Source of the DNA: Phycisphaerales bacterium
GTDB taxonomy: Bacteria; Planctomycetota; Phycisphaerae; Phycisphaerales; UBA1924
Direction: 5' to 3'
DNA length: 64,000 bases
Assembly (NCBI GenBank): GCA_013360675.1
Contig: JABWBB010000005.1
Location: 23,330 to 87,329 of the forward strand
Part shown: one piece after another, positions 17,657-25,186 of the stretch
How the letters are laid out: every line of letters begins with the position of its first letter
Position numbering within the stretch: the first letter of the stretch is position 1
The notes under the pieces: model-generated
What the model was told of the DNA's origin: nothing
Databases searched by the model: none
The model's input: only the letters and a program-made list of their open reading frames with translations
Position numbers and translations under genes: made by a program

Positions 17657-18082
17657 CACGACATCTAGATGCGCAGCATCTGCCGATTGCACAATCTGCA
17701 CCTTGTGGCGCGACTTTGCTGGCACGGGGTCCATTTCGGGTGCATGGTGAGGGTGAGGTTCACGCCTCTCCGCGCCGCAGACGGCCCGGGCGACCCGAAA
17801 CTGAGGCACACCCGTGCCAAAGCCAGGGGATCTCCGGGCAAAACTGCGTAAGTACAAGGCGCGGAACATCCTAAGCTAAGGCCTTGGAATCCATAGGATC
17901 CCTTGGTTTTTGGCGAGGCTCATGGATTTCGGCAAAAAAGGCCGGTCCTTGGGGCCTGTTTCCTATTGCATTACCCCGGAGTGCGCTGTACCCTTGCCTG
18001 TGTAGGGACGAGATCCGCTTCGTCCAGTCGTCCACGGGGTTGGGCTGCCCCATCTTTGCAGCCTAATGAGGAGATGAGAGTC
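17657..18082 (+). other. Non-coding stretch before the first PEP-CTERM gene, possible structured leader
   Basis: No credible gene in these 426 bases. Three short hairpins follow one another: CGGG/CCCG at 17787-17797, GGCAC/GTGCC at 17805-17818 and GCC/GGC at 17822-17839. These are separated by unpaired A-rich joints (GAAAC, AAA, AAAAC), a look shared by many structured RNAs. I could not match it to a known riboswitch class. The last 50 bases hold a further hairpin and the ribosome site of the next gene. A promoter is presumed here but no box is convincing. Confidence 0.3.
18036..18051 (+). promoter_or_regulatory. Leader hairpin upstream of PEP-CTERM gene 1
   Basis: GGGG at 18036-18039 pairs with CCCC at 18048-18051 around an 8-base loop. 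It is preceded by TCCAC and followed 16 bases later by a GAGGAG ribosome site at 18068-18073. The same order (TCCAC, short GC hairpin with 8-base loop, GAGGAG, ATGAAGAAG) occurs before the paralogous gene at 19351, which argues that the element is conserved rather than chance. Confidence 0.35.
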
Positions 18083-18925
18083 ATGAAGAAGGTTCTTGCA
18101 TCGATGGTTGTGCTCGCGGGTATGGCCGCGGCCGCGAACGCTCAGGTGGGTGTTTCCGTCCTGGAGATTCAGGTCTCCGCCGACGGCATCAGCTGGGGCG
18201 CCCAGGCCGACGTCCAGCCGGGCGCGGTTGCTCACGTGCGTTACCGGATCAGCCTCGCTGGCGCTCAGGCCATGGGCCTGTCGGGTCTGAACATGCAGCC
18301 CACGTTCTCGGGCTGGGACAACACGGGCGCTGGCGCGTTCGTCGATAGCCTCATGGCCTTCGCCGACACCGGCTCGAACACGACGACCCCCGCGGGCGGC
18401 GTGACCGATGCCTCGGGCAACTACGGCCGCATCCTGCCCTTCGCTGCTCCCAACGTGACGACGACCAACCGTCTCCGCGGGCACCTCAGCGGCAGCACGA
18501 TGCGCGTCGCCCAGAACGGCACGACCAACGCCATCGGCAGCGGCTCGTCGTCGAACAACGTCAACGGCTCGGGCGGCGTGCCCGTCAGCCAGTCCGGCGG
18601 CTTCTTTGCTCCGCCCCCCGGCTTCGCCGCGGGTACTGAGAACGTTCTCTTCCTGAAGCTGGGCGTTCGCGTGAGCGAAGACGTCCCCGCGACCGAGCGC
18701 TTCATTGACGCCGGCGCCCCGACGGGCGGCTTCTCGCTCTACGGCCCCACGGGCAGCCAGGTCCGCGCGGCCAACTGGATCACCGGCTACGCCGCCTCCG
18801 GTTCGCCCACGACCAACTACGCCCCCGTCGAAGTCATCGGCGGCCGTATCCGCATCGTCCCGACCCCCGCCTCGCTGGCCCTCCTGGGCCTGGGTGGCCT
18901 GGTCATCGGCCGTCGTCGCCGCTAA
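18083..18925 (+). CDS. PEP-CTERM-type surface protein, paralog 1
   Basis: A 280-residue exported protein. It has a signal peptide (about 1-21, ending ANAQ), a beta-rich Gly/Ser/Thr/Asn body and a C-terminal sorting signal: a PTPAS motif, a hydrophobic helix (LALLGLGGLVIG) and RRRR. In PEP-CTERM systems an exosortase cleaves near the motif; no exosortase is in this window. The ATG at 18083 is favoured over one at 18074 by spacing from GAGGAG. The neighbour at 19351 is a same-length paralog with a near-identical core around YGRILPFAAPNVTTTNRL. Function of the body is unknown. Confidence 0.85.
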   Translation: MKKVLASMVVLAGMAAAANAQVGVSVLEIQVSADGISWGAQADVQPGAVAHVRYRISLAGAQAMGLSGLNMQPTFSGWDNTGAGAFVDSLMAFADTGSNTTTPAGGVTDASGNYGRILPFAAPNVTTTNRLRGHLSGSTMRVAQNGTTNAIGSGSSSNNVNGSGGVPVSQSGGFFAPPPGFAAGTENVLFLKLGVRVSEDVPATERFIDAGAPTGGFSLYGPTGSQVRAANWITGYAASGSPTTNYAPVEVIGGRIRIVPTPASLALLGLGGLVIGRRRR

Positions 18926-18966
18926 ACCGGCACGCGGTTGAACGAAGCCTGATTCGTCCTACTTCG

Positions 18967-19004
18967 CCCCCCGTTCGGCAACCCGAACGGGGGGTCTTCT
19001 TTTT
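18967..19004 (+). terminator. Rho-independent terminator of PEP-CTERM gene 1
   Basis: Perfect 12-bp stem: CCCCCCGTTCGG at 18967-18978 and its complement at 18983-18994, four-base loop CAAC, followed by a T-rich run (TCTTCTTTTT). It lies 42 bases after the stop codon and separates the two paralogs into different transcripts. Confidence 0.9.
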
Positions 19005-19017
19005 GGAGCGAGCTCGC

Positions 19018-19043
19018 CGCATTCCATTGAGCGCATTCCATTG
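19018..19043. repeat. Direct repeat CGCATTCCATTG x2 in the second PEP-CTERM upstream region
   Basis: Two copies of CGCATTCCATTG at 19018-19029 and 19032-19043, 14 bases apart, and a looser CCATTCCATGG near 19077. They sit in the 425-base non-coding stretch 18926-19350. The rest of that stretch holds the upstream terminator, an unusually AT-rich segment around 19138-19180 that is a reasonable place for a promoter, and the leader hairpin of the next gene. The repeats could be regulator sites, but nothing else shows this. Confidence 0.35.
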
Positions 19044-19308
19044 CGATTGAAGGTTCAGTTCGGCCTGCCGGTACCCATTCCATGGGCTTGATTGTCCTGG
19101 CGTCGTCCAGAAGATGCCGAGTAGACGATCAAGACCGCCTATTTGTTTGCTATTTGTTCGTATTTGCGCGCATTATCGCGCGTCTTTTGGGTGTGGACTC
19201 GGACCGCATTCCCTTTACCGCACAGGTTTTTGCGCCGTTTTCTGGCATCCGCACAGGGGTGGTGTAGTTTCCACGTGGACACGCTTTTCGGTAGCACCTG
19301 TTGTCCAC

Positions 19309-19326
19309 CGGGTTCTGGTCTACCCG
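19309..19326 (+). promoter_or_regulatory. Leader hairpin upstream of PEP-CTERM gene 2
   Basis: CGGGT at 19309-19313 pairs with ACCCG at 19322-19326 around an 8-base loop. It is preceded by GTCCAC and followed by GAGGAG at 19339-19344 and the ATG at 19351. It matches the arrangement before paralog 1. Confidence 0.35.
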
Positions 19327-19350
19327 ACAAAGACCTGTGAGGAGACTGCC

Positions 19351-20193
19351 ATGAAGAAGATGATTGGATCACTCGTTGCTCTCGCCGGCCTCGCCACCTT
19401 CGCCAACGCTCAGGAAGGCACGTCTTTCCTGGAGTTCCAGGTGTCGACGGATGGCACGACCTGGTCAAGCACCGTTGATGCGCAGCCCGGCCAGACCGTT
19501 CAGATCCGCGCTCGCGTGAGCCTCCTGGGCGCCACGGCGATGGGTCTCTCGGGCCTCAACATGCAGCCCGTGATGAGCGGCTGGGACGGGGTTGGCGGCG
19601 GCAACGCTGCGGATACCCTGCTCGCCTTCGCTGACACCGGCTCGAACACCACGACGCCTCCCGGCGGCGTGATCGACGCCCCCGGTCAGTACGGCCGCAT
19701 CCTGCCCTTCGCTGCCCCGAACGTGACGACGACCAACCGTCTCCGCGGGCACCTGAGCGGCAGCACGATGCGTATCGCCCAGACCCCCACGACCAACGCC
19801 ATCGGCGCTGGCTCGTCCTCGAACAACGTGAACGGCTCGGGCGGCGTCCCGATCAGCCAGTCCACGGGCTTCTTCGCTCCGCCCCCCGGCTACGCCGCGG
19901 GCACCGAGAACATCGTGGTCTTCAAGATCGGCGTTCGCGTGAGCGACGACGTCCCCGCCGGCAGCCGTGAAATCGGCGTCGATGCCCCCATCGGCGGCCT
20001 CTCGCTCTACGGCCCCACGGGCAACCAGGTTCGCGCCGTCAACTGGCACGCCGGCTTCCAGGCCAGCGGCTCGCCCCTCAACAACTACGCTGCGGTGCAG
20101 GTCGGTCAGGCCCGCATCCGCGTCGTCCCGACCCCCGCGTCGCTGGCCCTGCTGGGTCTCGGCGGCCTGGTCGTCGGCCGTCGCCGCCGCTAA
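19351..20193 (+). CDS. PEP-CTERM-type surface protein, paralog 2
   Basis: Exported 280-residue protein, exactly the same length as the gene before it. It has a signal peptide (1-20, ending ANAQ), a Gly/Ser/Thr/Asn-rich beta body and a C-terminal PTPAS motif, hydrophobic segment and RRRR tail. About two thirds of residues match paralog 1. The central block (YGRILPFAAPNVTTTNRL through LSGSTMR) is identical in protein and nearly so in DNA, while the N-terminal 50 residues and the region before the anchor differ. It has its own leader, ribosome site (GAGGAG) and terminator, so the two copies are probably expressed separately. Confidence 0.85.
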   Translation: MKKMIGSLVALAGLATFANAQEGTSFLEFQVSTDGTTWSSTVDAQPGQTVQIRARVSLLGATAMGLSGLNMQPVMSGWDGVGGGNAADTLLAFADTGSNTTTPPGGVIDAPGQYGRILPFAAPNVTTTNRLRGHLSGSTMRIAQTPTTNAIGAGSSSNNVNGSGGVPISQSTGFFAPPPGYAAGTENIVVFKIGVRVSDDVPAGSREIGVDAPIGGLSLYGPTGNQVRAVNWHAGFQASGSPLNNYAAVQVGQARIRVVPTPASLALLGLGGLVVGRRRR

Positions 20194-20246
20194 GCACGGC
20201 AGCCTGCCTCTTCACAGGGGCTAGGTGACAACAAGTGTGATACCCG

Positions 20247-20285
20247 ACCCCTCGCCGGAGACCCCGGCGAGGGGTTCGTCTTTTT
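20247..20285 (+). terminator. Rho-independent terminator of PEP-CTERM gene 2
   Basis: Perfect 12-bp stem: ACCCCTCGCCGG at 20247-20258 and its complement at 20264-20275, loop AGACC, followed by TCGTCTTTTT. It lies 53 bases after the stop. Confidence 0.9.
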
Positions 20286-20375
20286 GAATACCCTCGCATT
20301 GACAGTTCCCTGCGCGGGTCGTCATACCACTGCGAGGAATCGCCGACATCGTCACCCGGCGAACCGGCGAATGGC

Positions 20376-20894
20376 TCAGGACACGGGGCGAGTAAAGGTG
20401 CCCTTTTCGCGGTCTTTCACGACGCCCGGGAAGGCCAGGGCCCTGCCGTGCGCGACGCAGTAGACCCCCGGGGTGAGCACCCCGGTCGCAAATATCGCTT
20501 CGGTCAGGTTTTGCAGTGCATCGGTCCGGGTCATTTCATAGGGACGCATCGCGCCCGTCAGGATGATGGGGACCGGGGGGCTGCCCAGCTCCGCCAAGAT
20601 CCGCTCCCCCGTCACGCTGAGGGTGTCGGTTCCGTGCAGGATGACGATGCCCGCGGGGGCTGGCTCGGCATGAAGTGTTTCTCGGACCGCGTCGACAATG
20701 TGCGCCCGATCCTGGTCGGTCATGACCAGGCTGTCCTTGCTCATGAGCTGGCGGGTGTGGATGCGCGTGTCTTCGAGGCGCAGGTGGCGCAGCATGAGCC
20801 GCACGATCGAGCGGCGGTTCTCGAGCACTCCCTCGCGCTCGTCGTAGGTCTTTTCGATCGTGCCGCCGGTGGTCAGCAGAACAACATGGCGCAT
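20376..20894 (-). CDS. Half-length asparaginase-like protein
   Basis: A 172-residue protein matching only the N-terminal domain of bacterial L-asparaginases, which are normally about 330 residues. It keeps the threonine motifs TTGGTIEKTY (about 9) and HGTDTLSVTGERIL (about 87) and the ILTGAMRP segment with a following Asp (about 113-125). The C-terminal domain, which helps form the tetramer active site, is absent, and no remnant is visible downstream. It may be a natural single-domain form or a truncated gene. The ATG at 20894 gives the family N-terminus MRHVVLLTTGGT. Confidence 0.75.
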   Translation of the reverse strand: MRHVVLLTTGGTIEKTYDEREGVLENRRSIVRLMLRHLRLEDTRIHTRQLMSKDSLVMTDQDRAHIVDAVRETLHAEPAPAGIVILHGTDTLSVTGERILAELGSPPVPIILTGAMRPYEMTRTDALQNLTEAIFATGVLTPGVYCVAHGRALAFPGVVKDREKGTFTRPVS

Positions 20895-20936
20895 GGCGGA
20901 GATGAGCGTAGGGGTCAACGCCCCGCCGGAACACAA

Positions 20937-20969
20937 CCGCCCCGGAGAGCGTGAGACTCCCCGGGGCGG
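20937..20969 (-). terminator. Likely terminator after the HTH-receiver regulator gene
   Basis: CCGCCCCGG at 20937-20945 and CCGGGGCGG at 20961-20969 form a 9-bp GC stem that can extend inwards. Read on the minus strand it is followed by TTGTGTT, a moderate T-run, 25 bases after the stop of the gene at 20994. The loop is rather long, so this is likely but not certain. Confidence 0.6.
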
Positions 20970-20993
20970 CGTTGAAGGTTAATGGCGTGTGGA

Positions 20994-21572
20994 TCAGGCG
21001 ACGAGGTTGGTGGCGGCCTCGATGGCGTCGACGAGCTGGCGGACCTGGAAGGGTTTCTTGAGGAAACCGTCGAAGCCCGAGGTCTTCATGCCCTGGATCT
21101 GTCCGTCGGTGAGCTTGCCGGACATGCCGACGATCTTGGTGATCTGGAGGTTTTCGCTGCGGCGGACCTGCTCGACCAGGAGGCGGGCGTCGGCGTCGCC
21201 CATGTGCATGTCGAGGAGGAGCACATGGGGCTTGAACCGCTCGCATTCCATGCCCGCGCTGAAGCTCGCGGTCGCGGTGCGGACTTCGTAGCTGGTCTGC
21301 TCGGTGAGGATGCGGGCAAGGGTGTCGACGACGTCCTTCTCGGGGTCGGCGATGAGCACGCGGGTGCGCCCCGAGGAGAGCCCCTCGAGGGGGATGCCGT
21401 GGGCCCGCATGAAGCGCATCAGCTCGTTGGCGGGGATTCGGCGATCGCGGGACCCGGGGATCCGATAACCCTTGAGCGAGCCGGAGTCGAACCATTTCGA
21501 AACGGTGCGCGGCGCCACGTTGCAGATCTTGGCCACTTCACCGGTGGTCAGCACGTCTTTTTCGATGGGCAT
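20994..21572 (-). CDS. Excisionase-type HTH fused to a receiver domain
   Basis: A 192-residue regulator in the reverse of the usual order. Residues about 8-65 are a MerR/excisionase-type helix-turn-helix (TTGEVAKICNVAPRTVSKWF, then an RRIPANEL wing). Residues about 70-190 are a CheY-like receiver with acidic pocket (IADPEKD), phospho-acceptor Asp in LLLDMHM (about 119), switch Thr/Ser in VGMSGK and the conserved Lys in FLKKPF. No histidine kinase is adjacent. The ATG at 21572 follows a GAGGTGAG ribosome site. It probably controls transcription of unlinked genes. Confidence 0.85.
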   Translation of the reverse strand: MPIEKDVLTTGEVAKICNVAPRTVSKWFDSGSLKGYRIPGSRDRRIPANELMRFMRAHGIPLEGLSSGRTRVLIADPEKDVVDTLARILTEQTSYEVRTATASFSAGMECERFKPHVLLLDMHMGDADARLLVEQVRRSENLQITKIVGMSGKLTDGQIQGMKTSGFDGFLKKPFQVRQLVDAIEAATNLVA

Positions 21573-21748
21573 GGTCTCACCTCGAATACACACAAAGGTG
21601 CGGCTGTGCCACCCCCGTCGGCGGCCACTTCACGCTCCTCCGATCGGCACAGCGTTTCGGGGGCTTGATCGTGTTGTGCGGTTCGTGCGGCTTTCGACTT
21701 CTGGGGCGTGGACGCAAGGTCCGATCAGCACGCGGGGGCGGAACCGGG

Positions 21749-23176
21749 CTACTCGAAGAGCCGTGCCCAGTGCGTCCAGAAGGCCGGATAGGTCTTGGCA
21801 ACGCACGCCGGATTCCGGATCGTCACGTGAGGGCGACGAAGCCCGATCAGGGCCAGGGCCATCGCCATGCGATGGTCGTTGTAGGTTTCGAACGTCACGG
21901 GCGGGGCCTGCGGCGTGCAATCGGGCCCGGCATGAGGCGGGGTGATGGTGATGGTGTCGGGATCGCCGTTGACCGGATTCTCGACCCGCACACCGATCTT
22001 CGTGAGTTCCGCGACCAGGGCGGCGATGCGGTCGCATTCCTTGACGCGCAGCGTGCGCAAACCCCGGATGATCGATGTGCCCTGCGCGAAGCAGGCGACG
22101 CAGGCCAGGGTGACGGCGGCGTCGGGCATGTCGGACATGTCGGCGAGGATCGGGCGCAGGTGCGGCGGCCCCTTGACGCTGATCGCACCGTCGGCTGCGC
22201 GTCCCAGGACGGCGCCCATGCGCCCGAGCACGCCCGGGAACGCCGCATCGCCCTGGAGCGAGTGATCGTCGAGGCCCTCGATCTCGCAGGTCGCCCCGGG
22301 CGTGACGGCGGCGGCGGCCCAGAAGTAGGTGGCCCCCGAGGCATCGGGCTCGATCGTGGACTCAAAGGCCGGAATCCCGACACCTTGAACCGATTCCGTC
22401 GGCGCCACGCGCAGCACGCGGAGGTTGTCCGAGGTCTTGACCGTCGCGCCGAGATTACCCAGCAGCCCCAGCGTCATGGCCACATAACTGGCGCTGGTCA
22501 CCTCGCCCGACAGCCGGATCGTCATGCCGCCGGGGATGAACGCCCCGCACAACAGCAGCGCCGTGATGAACTGGCTCGACTGTGCCGAGGAAAACTCGAG
22601 AACGCCGTCGAGCGGCTTACCCGCAGGGCGAGGATGCACGCGCAGCGGAAGCCCACCCGACGCTCCCAGCGATTCGAGCCGACAGCCGATCTGCTCGAGC
22701 GCGCCGGCGAGCGGGCCGATAGGACGCTCGCGCAGGCGTGCACTCCCGTCGAGCACGATGGGGACACCCGCGAACATGGCGGCGGCGGCGAGAAATCTCG
22801 CGCACGTGCCCGAGTCGCCCAGGTCGAGCGTGACCTCGCCCTTCGCGGGCCAGCGACCTGTCACACCGTCGATCTCGATGACCCCGTCGAGGCGGCGGGT
22901 GCGTGCACCGAGCGCTTCGACGGCGGCGAGCATGCGTTCGACATCGTCGGCCCCCTCGGGCACGCCCCCCAGGCGCGAGGTTCCACGGGCGAGGGCGGCG
23001 AGCAGGATGGCCCGGTTGGCCAGGCTCTTGCTTCCCGGGGGTGTGACGCGGAGGTCAAAGTGGCGACCCGGGGCCAGCGTGGGGGCCGGGAGCAACGCCG
23101 GCAGGGCGTTGATGGGCTGTTGGAGCAACGTACGAGACAGACCCGACCCCCCTCCAATGATCGCGTGGGCGGACAC
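21749..23176 (-). CDS. aroA: 3-phosphoshikimate 1-carboxyvinyltransferase (EPSP synthase)
   Basis: Sixth step of the shikimate pathway: shikimate-3-phosphate plus PEP gives EPSP. The 475-residue product has PPGSKSLANRAILLAAL, LGDSGTCARFLAA (equivalent to LGNAGT), RLRERPIGPL, RVKECDRI and the late NDHRMAMALALIGL. The Pro that follows the Gly-Thr loop in plant-type class I enzymes is replaced by Phe, as in divergent class II-like forms. No ATG fits: the longer reading frame overlaps the groES-like gene, so I place the start at GTG 23176, 16 bp after that gene's stop. It probably shares a transcript with it. Confidence 0.9.
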   Translation of the reverse strand: MSAHAIIGGGSGLSRTLLQQPINALPALLPAPTLAPGRHFDLRVTPPGSKSLANRAILLAALARGTSRLGGVPEGADDVERMLAAVEALGARTRRLDGVIEIDGVTGRWPAKGEVTLDLGDSGTCARFLAAAAMFAGVPIVLDGSARLRERPIGPLAGALEQIGCRLESLGASGGLPLRVHPRPAGKPLDGVLEFSSAQSSQFITALLLCGAFIPGGMTIRLSGEVTSASYVAMTLGLLGNLGATVKTSDNLRVLRVAPTESVQGVGIPAFESTIEPDASGATYFWAAAAVTPGATCEIEGLDDHSLQGDAAFPGVLGRMGAVLGRAADGAISVKGPPHLRPILADMSDMPDAAVTLACVACFAQGTSIIRGLRTLRVKECDRIAALVAELTKIGVRVENPVNGDPDTITITPPHAGPDCTPQAPPVTFETYNDHRMAMALALIGLRRPHVTIRNPACVAKTYPAFWTHWARLFE

Positions 23177-23192
23177 GCGGCCAACGTCGATT

Positions 23193-23558
23193 CTACTCGT
23201 CGGCGTGCGAAGCACCAGACTCGTTTGCACCCTCACGCCGGAAGACCGCAACGACGTCTTCGACGGGGATCACGAAGAGCCGGTTATCGCCCTCGAGATC
23301 GACGGGGATGCTGTGCTTGGGATTGAAGAGGACCCGGTCGTAGCGCTTGATGGGATAGTCGTCGTCGGAGGCGACCTGGGCCGAGACGGCGACAACGCGA
23401 CCCGTGATGGTCGGGATCTCGATCTTGTCGGGGAGGTGGATCCCCGACCGGGTGCGCTTCTTGTCTTCGTCCTTGCGGATCAGGACACGCTTGCCCATGG
23501 GCTCGATCACTTCAAGGGCCGGGGCGGGGCGGGGCTTGCTGTTGCGGTCGCTTGGCAT
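23193..23558 (-). CDS. GroES-like co-chaperonin
   Basis: A 121-residue protein with the GroES beta-barrel pattern: a mobile-loop region around KKRTRSGIHLPDK, then ITGRVVAVSAQV, YDRVLFNPKHSIPVDL and a terminal VIPVEDVVAVF. GroES proteins usually have 95-100 residues; this one carries an N-terminal extension of about 20 and an acidic tail. There is no groEL beside it, so it is probably a secondary copy. The ATG at 23558 is preferred to an upstream TTG. It lies 16 bp before aroA on the same strand. Confidence 0.75.
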   Translation of the reverse strand: MPSDRNSKPRPAPALEVIEPMGKRVLIRKDEDKKRTRSGIHLPDKIEIPTITGRVVAVSAQVASDDDYPIKRYDRVLFNPKHSIPVDLEGDNRLFVIPVEDVVAVFRREGANESGASHADE

Positions 23559-23628
23559 CTCAGGCAATGGTACGCGTCGGGGCTTGGCAGGCGTTTCACG
23601 CTATCCTGAGACACCCGACGAGGACCTT

Positions 23629-24147
23629 ATGGACCAGCTCCGACGCCTGATCCTGGACGTGCCCGATTTCCCCAAGCCGGGGATCGTGTTTCGTGATTTC
23701 ACCCCGATGCTCGCCGACCCGCGCGGGCTGTCGCTCGCCGTGGAGCTCATGGCCAATCCCTATCGGGGGATGGGGATCGATCTTGTCGCCGGGGCCGAGT
23801 CGCGCGGGTTCATCTTCGGGACGGCGGTGGCGCAGACGCTCTCGGCGGGGTTCATCCCCATCCGCAAAAAGGGGAAGCTGCCCCGGGGCACGCGCGGGGT
23901 GGACTATGAACTCGAATATGGCACCGACCGGCTGGAGATCCACGCCGATTCGATCAAGCCCGGATCGCGCGTGCTGATGGTCGACGACCTGCTGGCCACG
24001 GGGGGGACGCTGCGGGCCTGCTGCTCGCTGATCACCCAATGCCAGGGGATCGTGGCCGGGGTCACGGTGCTGATCGAGCTGCGCGGGCTCAACGGGCGGG
24101 CGAAGGTGGATGAGTTTGGCGAGCTCCACGCCGTGCTGGCGTACTGA
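23629..24147 (+). CDS. apt: Adenine phosphoribosyltransferase
   Basis: Salvages adenine to AMP with PRPP. The 172-residue length is normal for the family. Motifs present: FPKPGIVFRDFTPMLADP near the N-terminus, AGAESRGFIFG, RKKGKLPRGT, and the PRPP-binding VLMVDDLLATGGTL (about 114-127). A GAGGA ribosome site sits before the ATG at 23629. It is divergent from the groES-aroA pair, with 70 bp between starts. Confidence 0.95.
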   Translation: MDQLRRLILDVPDFPKPGIVFRDFTPMLADPRGLSLAVELMANPYRGMGIDLVAGAESRGFIFGTAVAQTLSAGFIPIRKKGKLPRGTRGVDYELEYGTDRLEIHADSIKPGSRVLMVDDLLATGGTLRACCSLITQCQGIVAGVTVLIELRGLNGRAKVDEFGELHAVLAY

Positions 24148-24202
24148 CCCGCGGGGCGGCCCACATCCTTCTTGTTGATTCAGTGCAACCAAACTTGGTT
24201 CT

Positions 24203-24235
24203 CGGTCCCGTACCGGTGCGCGGCTGACGGGACCG
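24203..24235. repeat. 9-bp perfect hairpin between apt and motA
   Basis: CGGTCCCGT at 24203-24211 and ACGGGACCG at 24227-24235 are perfectly complementary around a 15-base loop. No T-run follows on the plus strand, so it is not a standard terminator. It lies in the 240-base gap before motA and may be an attenuating or stabilising leader element. Confidence 0.35.
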
Positions 24236-24387
24236 GCTGCGCGGTCTGTGCGGGCTGGAAGCGGCGTCGGGCGCGTAGGGGCCATGACGGGAGTGGAGCC
24301 TGGGTGCGCCTGACCCGATGGTGAAGAGCCAGTACGCGTCCGAGTCGACGCGTCTGCTGGATCGCAGCCAGCCGGAGATCGCAAGAC

Positions 24388-25170
24388 ATGGACATCGCCA
24401 GCGTCATCGGCACGATCATCGGGGTCGCCGCGTGCGTCATCGTGGGTTACATGGCCAGCGGCGGCGACTGGGCCATGTTCTGGTCGCCCAAGGGTGTGAT
24501 CATGGTGTTCGGCGGCACGGCGAGTGTGCTGTTCATGGCCATGCCCATGGACAAGCTGCTCTGCGTACCCGGCTATTTCAAGCGCTTCTATTTCGACAAG
24601 GGTCTCAAGCCCATCCAGGTCATCGAGCTGATGAACCGCCTGAGCGAGAAGGCCCGGCGTGACGGCATCCTCGCCCTCGAGAGCGAGGTGGGCGAGATCA
24701 AGGACAACTTCCTGCGGGGCGGGCTGAAGATGGCCATCGACGGCGTGGAGCCTTCGAACATCGACGCGACGCTGCGCATCGAGGTGCTCGCCATGCAGGA
24801 CCGGCACAAGGCCGGCAAAAAGTTCTTTGACCTCATCAAGCTCTACGGCCCGGGCTACGGCCTGGTCGCCACGCTGATCGGACAGGTCGGCATGTTCGGC
24901 GGCCTGGCCACCGCGGACATCGGACACCTGGGCAAGATGCTCGCCATCGCCGTCGTGGCGACGATGTATGGCACGGTGCTGGCCAACGCCGTCGCCGGCC
25001 CCATCGGTGACAAGCTCGCGCTGCGCAGCAGCGAGGAGATCCTCGGGCGCGAGATGATGATCCAGGGAGTGCTGTCGATCCAGGGGGGCGACAACCCGCG
25101 CGTCACCATGGACAAGATGATCGCCTTCCTCCCCGGCCCGGCCAAGGGCAAGTACCTCAAGGCCGCCTGA
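24388..25170 (+). CDS. motA: Flagellar stator protein MotA
   Basis: Inner-membrane ion-channel subunit that, with MotB, powers flagellar rotation. The 260 residues show four membrane segments (about 3-22, 30-50, 150-172, 182-205) and a cytoplasmic loop of about 90 residues between the second and third, rich in charged residues that contact the rotor. The GPGYGLVATLIGQVGMFGGL stretch is the conserved third helix. The length and layout resemble the shorter PomA/MotP branch, so sodium coupling is possible but not shown. motB follows 16 bp downstream. No other flagellar genes lie in the window. Confidence 0.9.
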   Translation: MDIASVIGTIIGVAACVIVGYMASGGDWAMFWSPKGVIMVFGGTASVLFMAMPMDKLLCVPGYFKRFYFDKGLKPIQVIELMNRLSEKARRDGILALESEVGEIKDNFLRGGLKMAIDGVEPSNIDATLRIEVLAMQDRHKAGKKFFDLIKLYGPGYGLVATLIGQVGMFGGLATADIGHLGKMLAIAVVATMYGTVLANAVAGPIGDKLALRSSEEILGREMMIQGVLSIQGGDNPRVTMDKMIAFLPGPAKGKYLKAA

Positions 25171-25186
25171 TCTTCGGGAGCATCGC

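Noticed and set aside
17780..17900. A cyclic-di-GMP (GEMM) riboswitch before the PEP-CTERM gene
   Set aside because: Some similarity (AAAGCC and a GAAA-like turn), but the conserved core and the closing stem cannot be matched, so only a generic structured element is reported.
24203..24235. The 9-bp hairpin as a terminator for apt
   Set aside because: No T-run follows on the plus strand.
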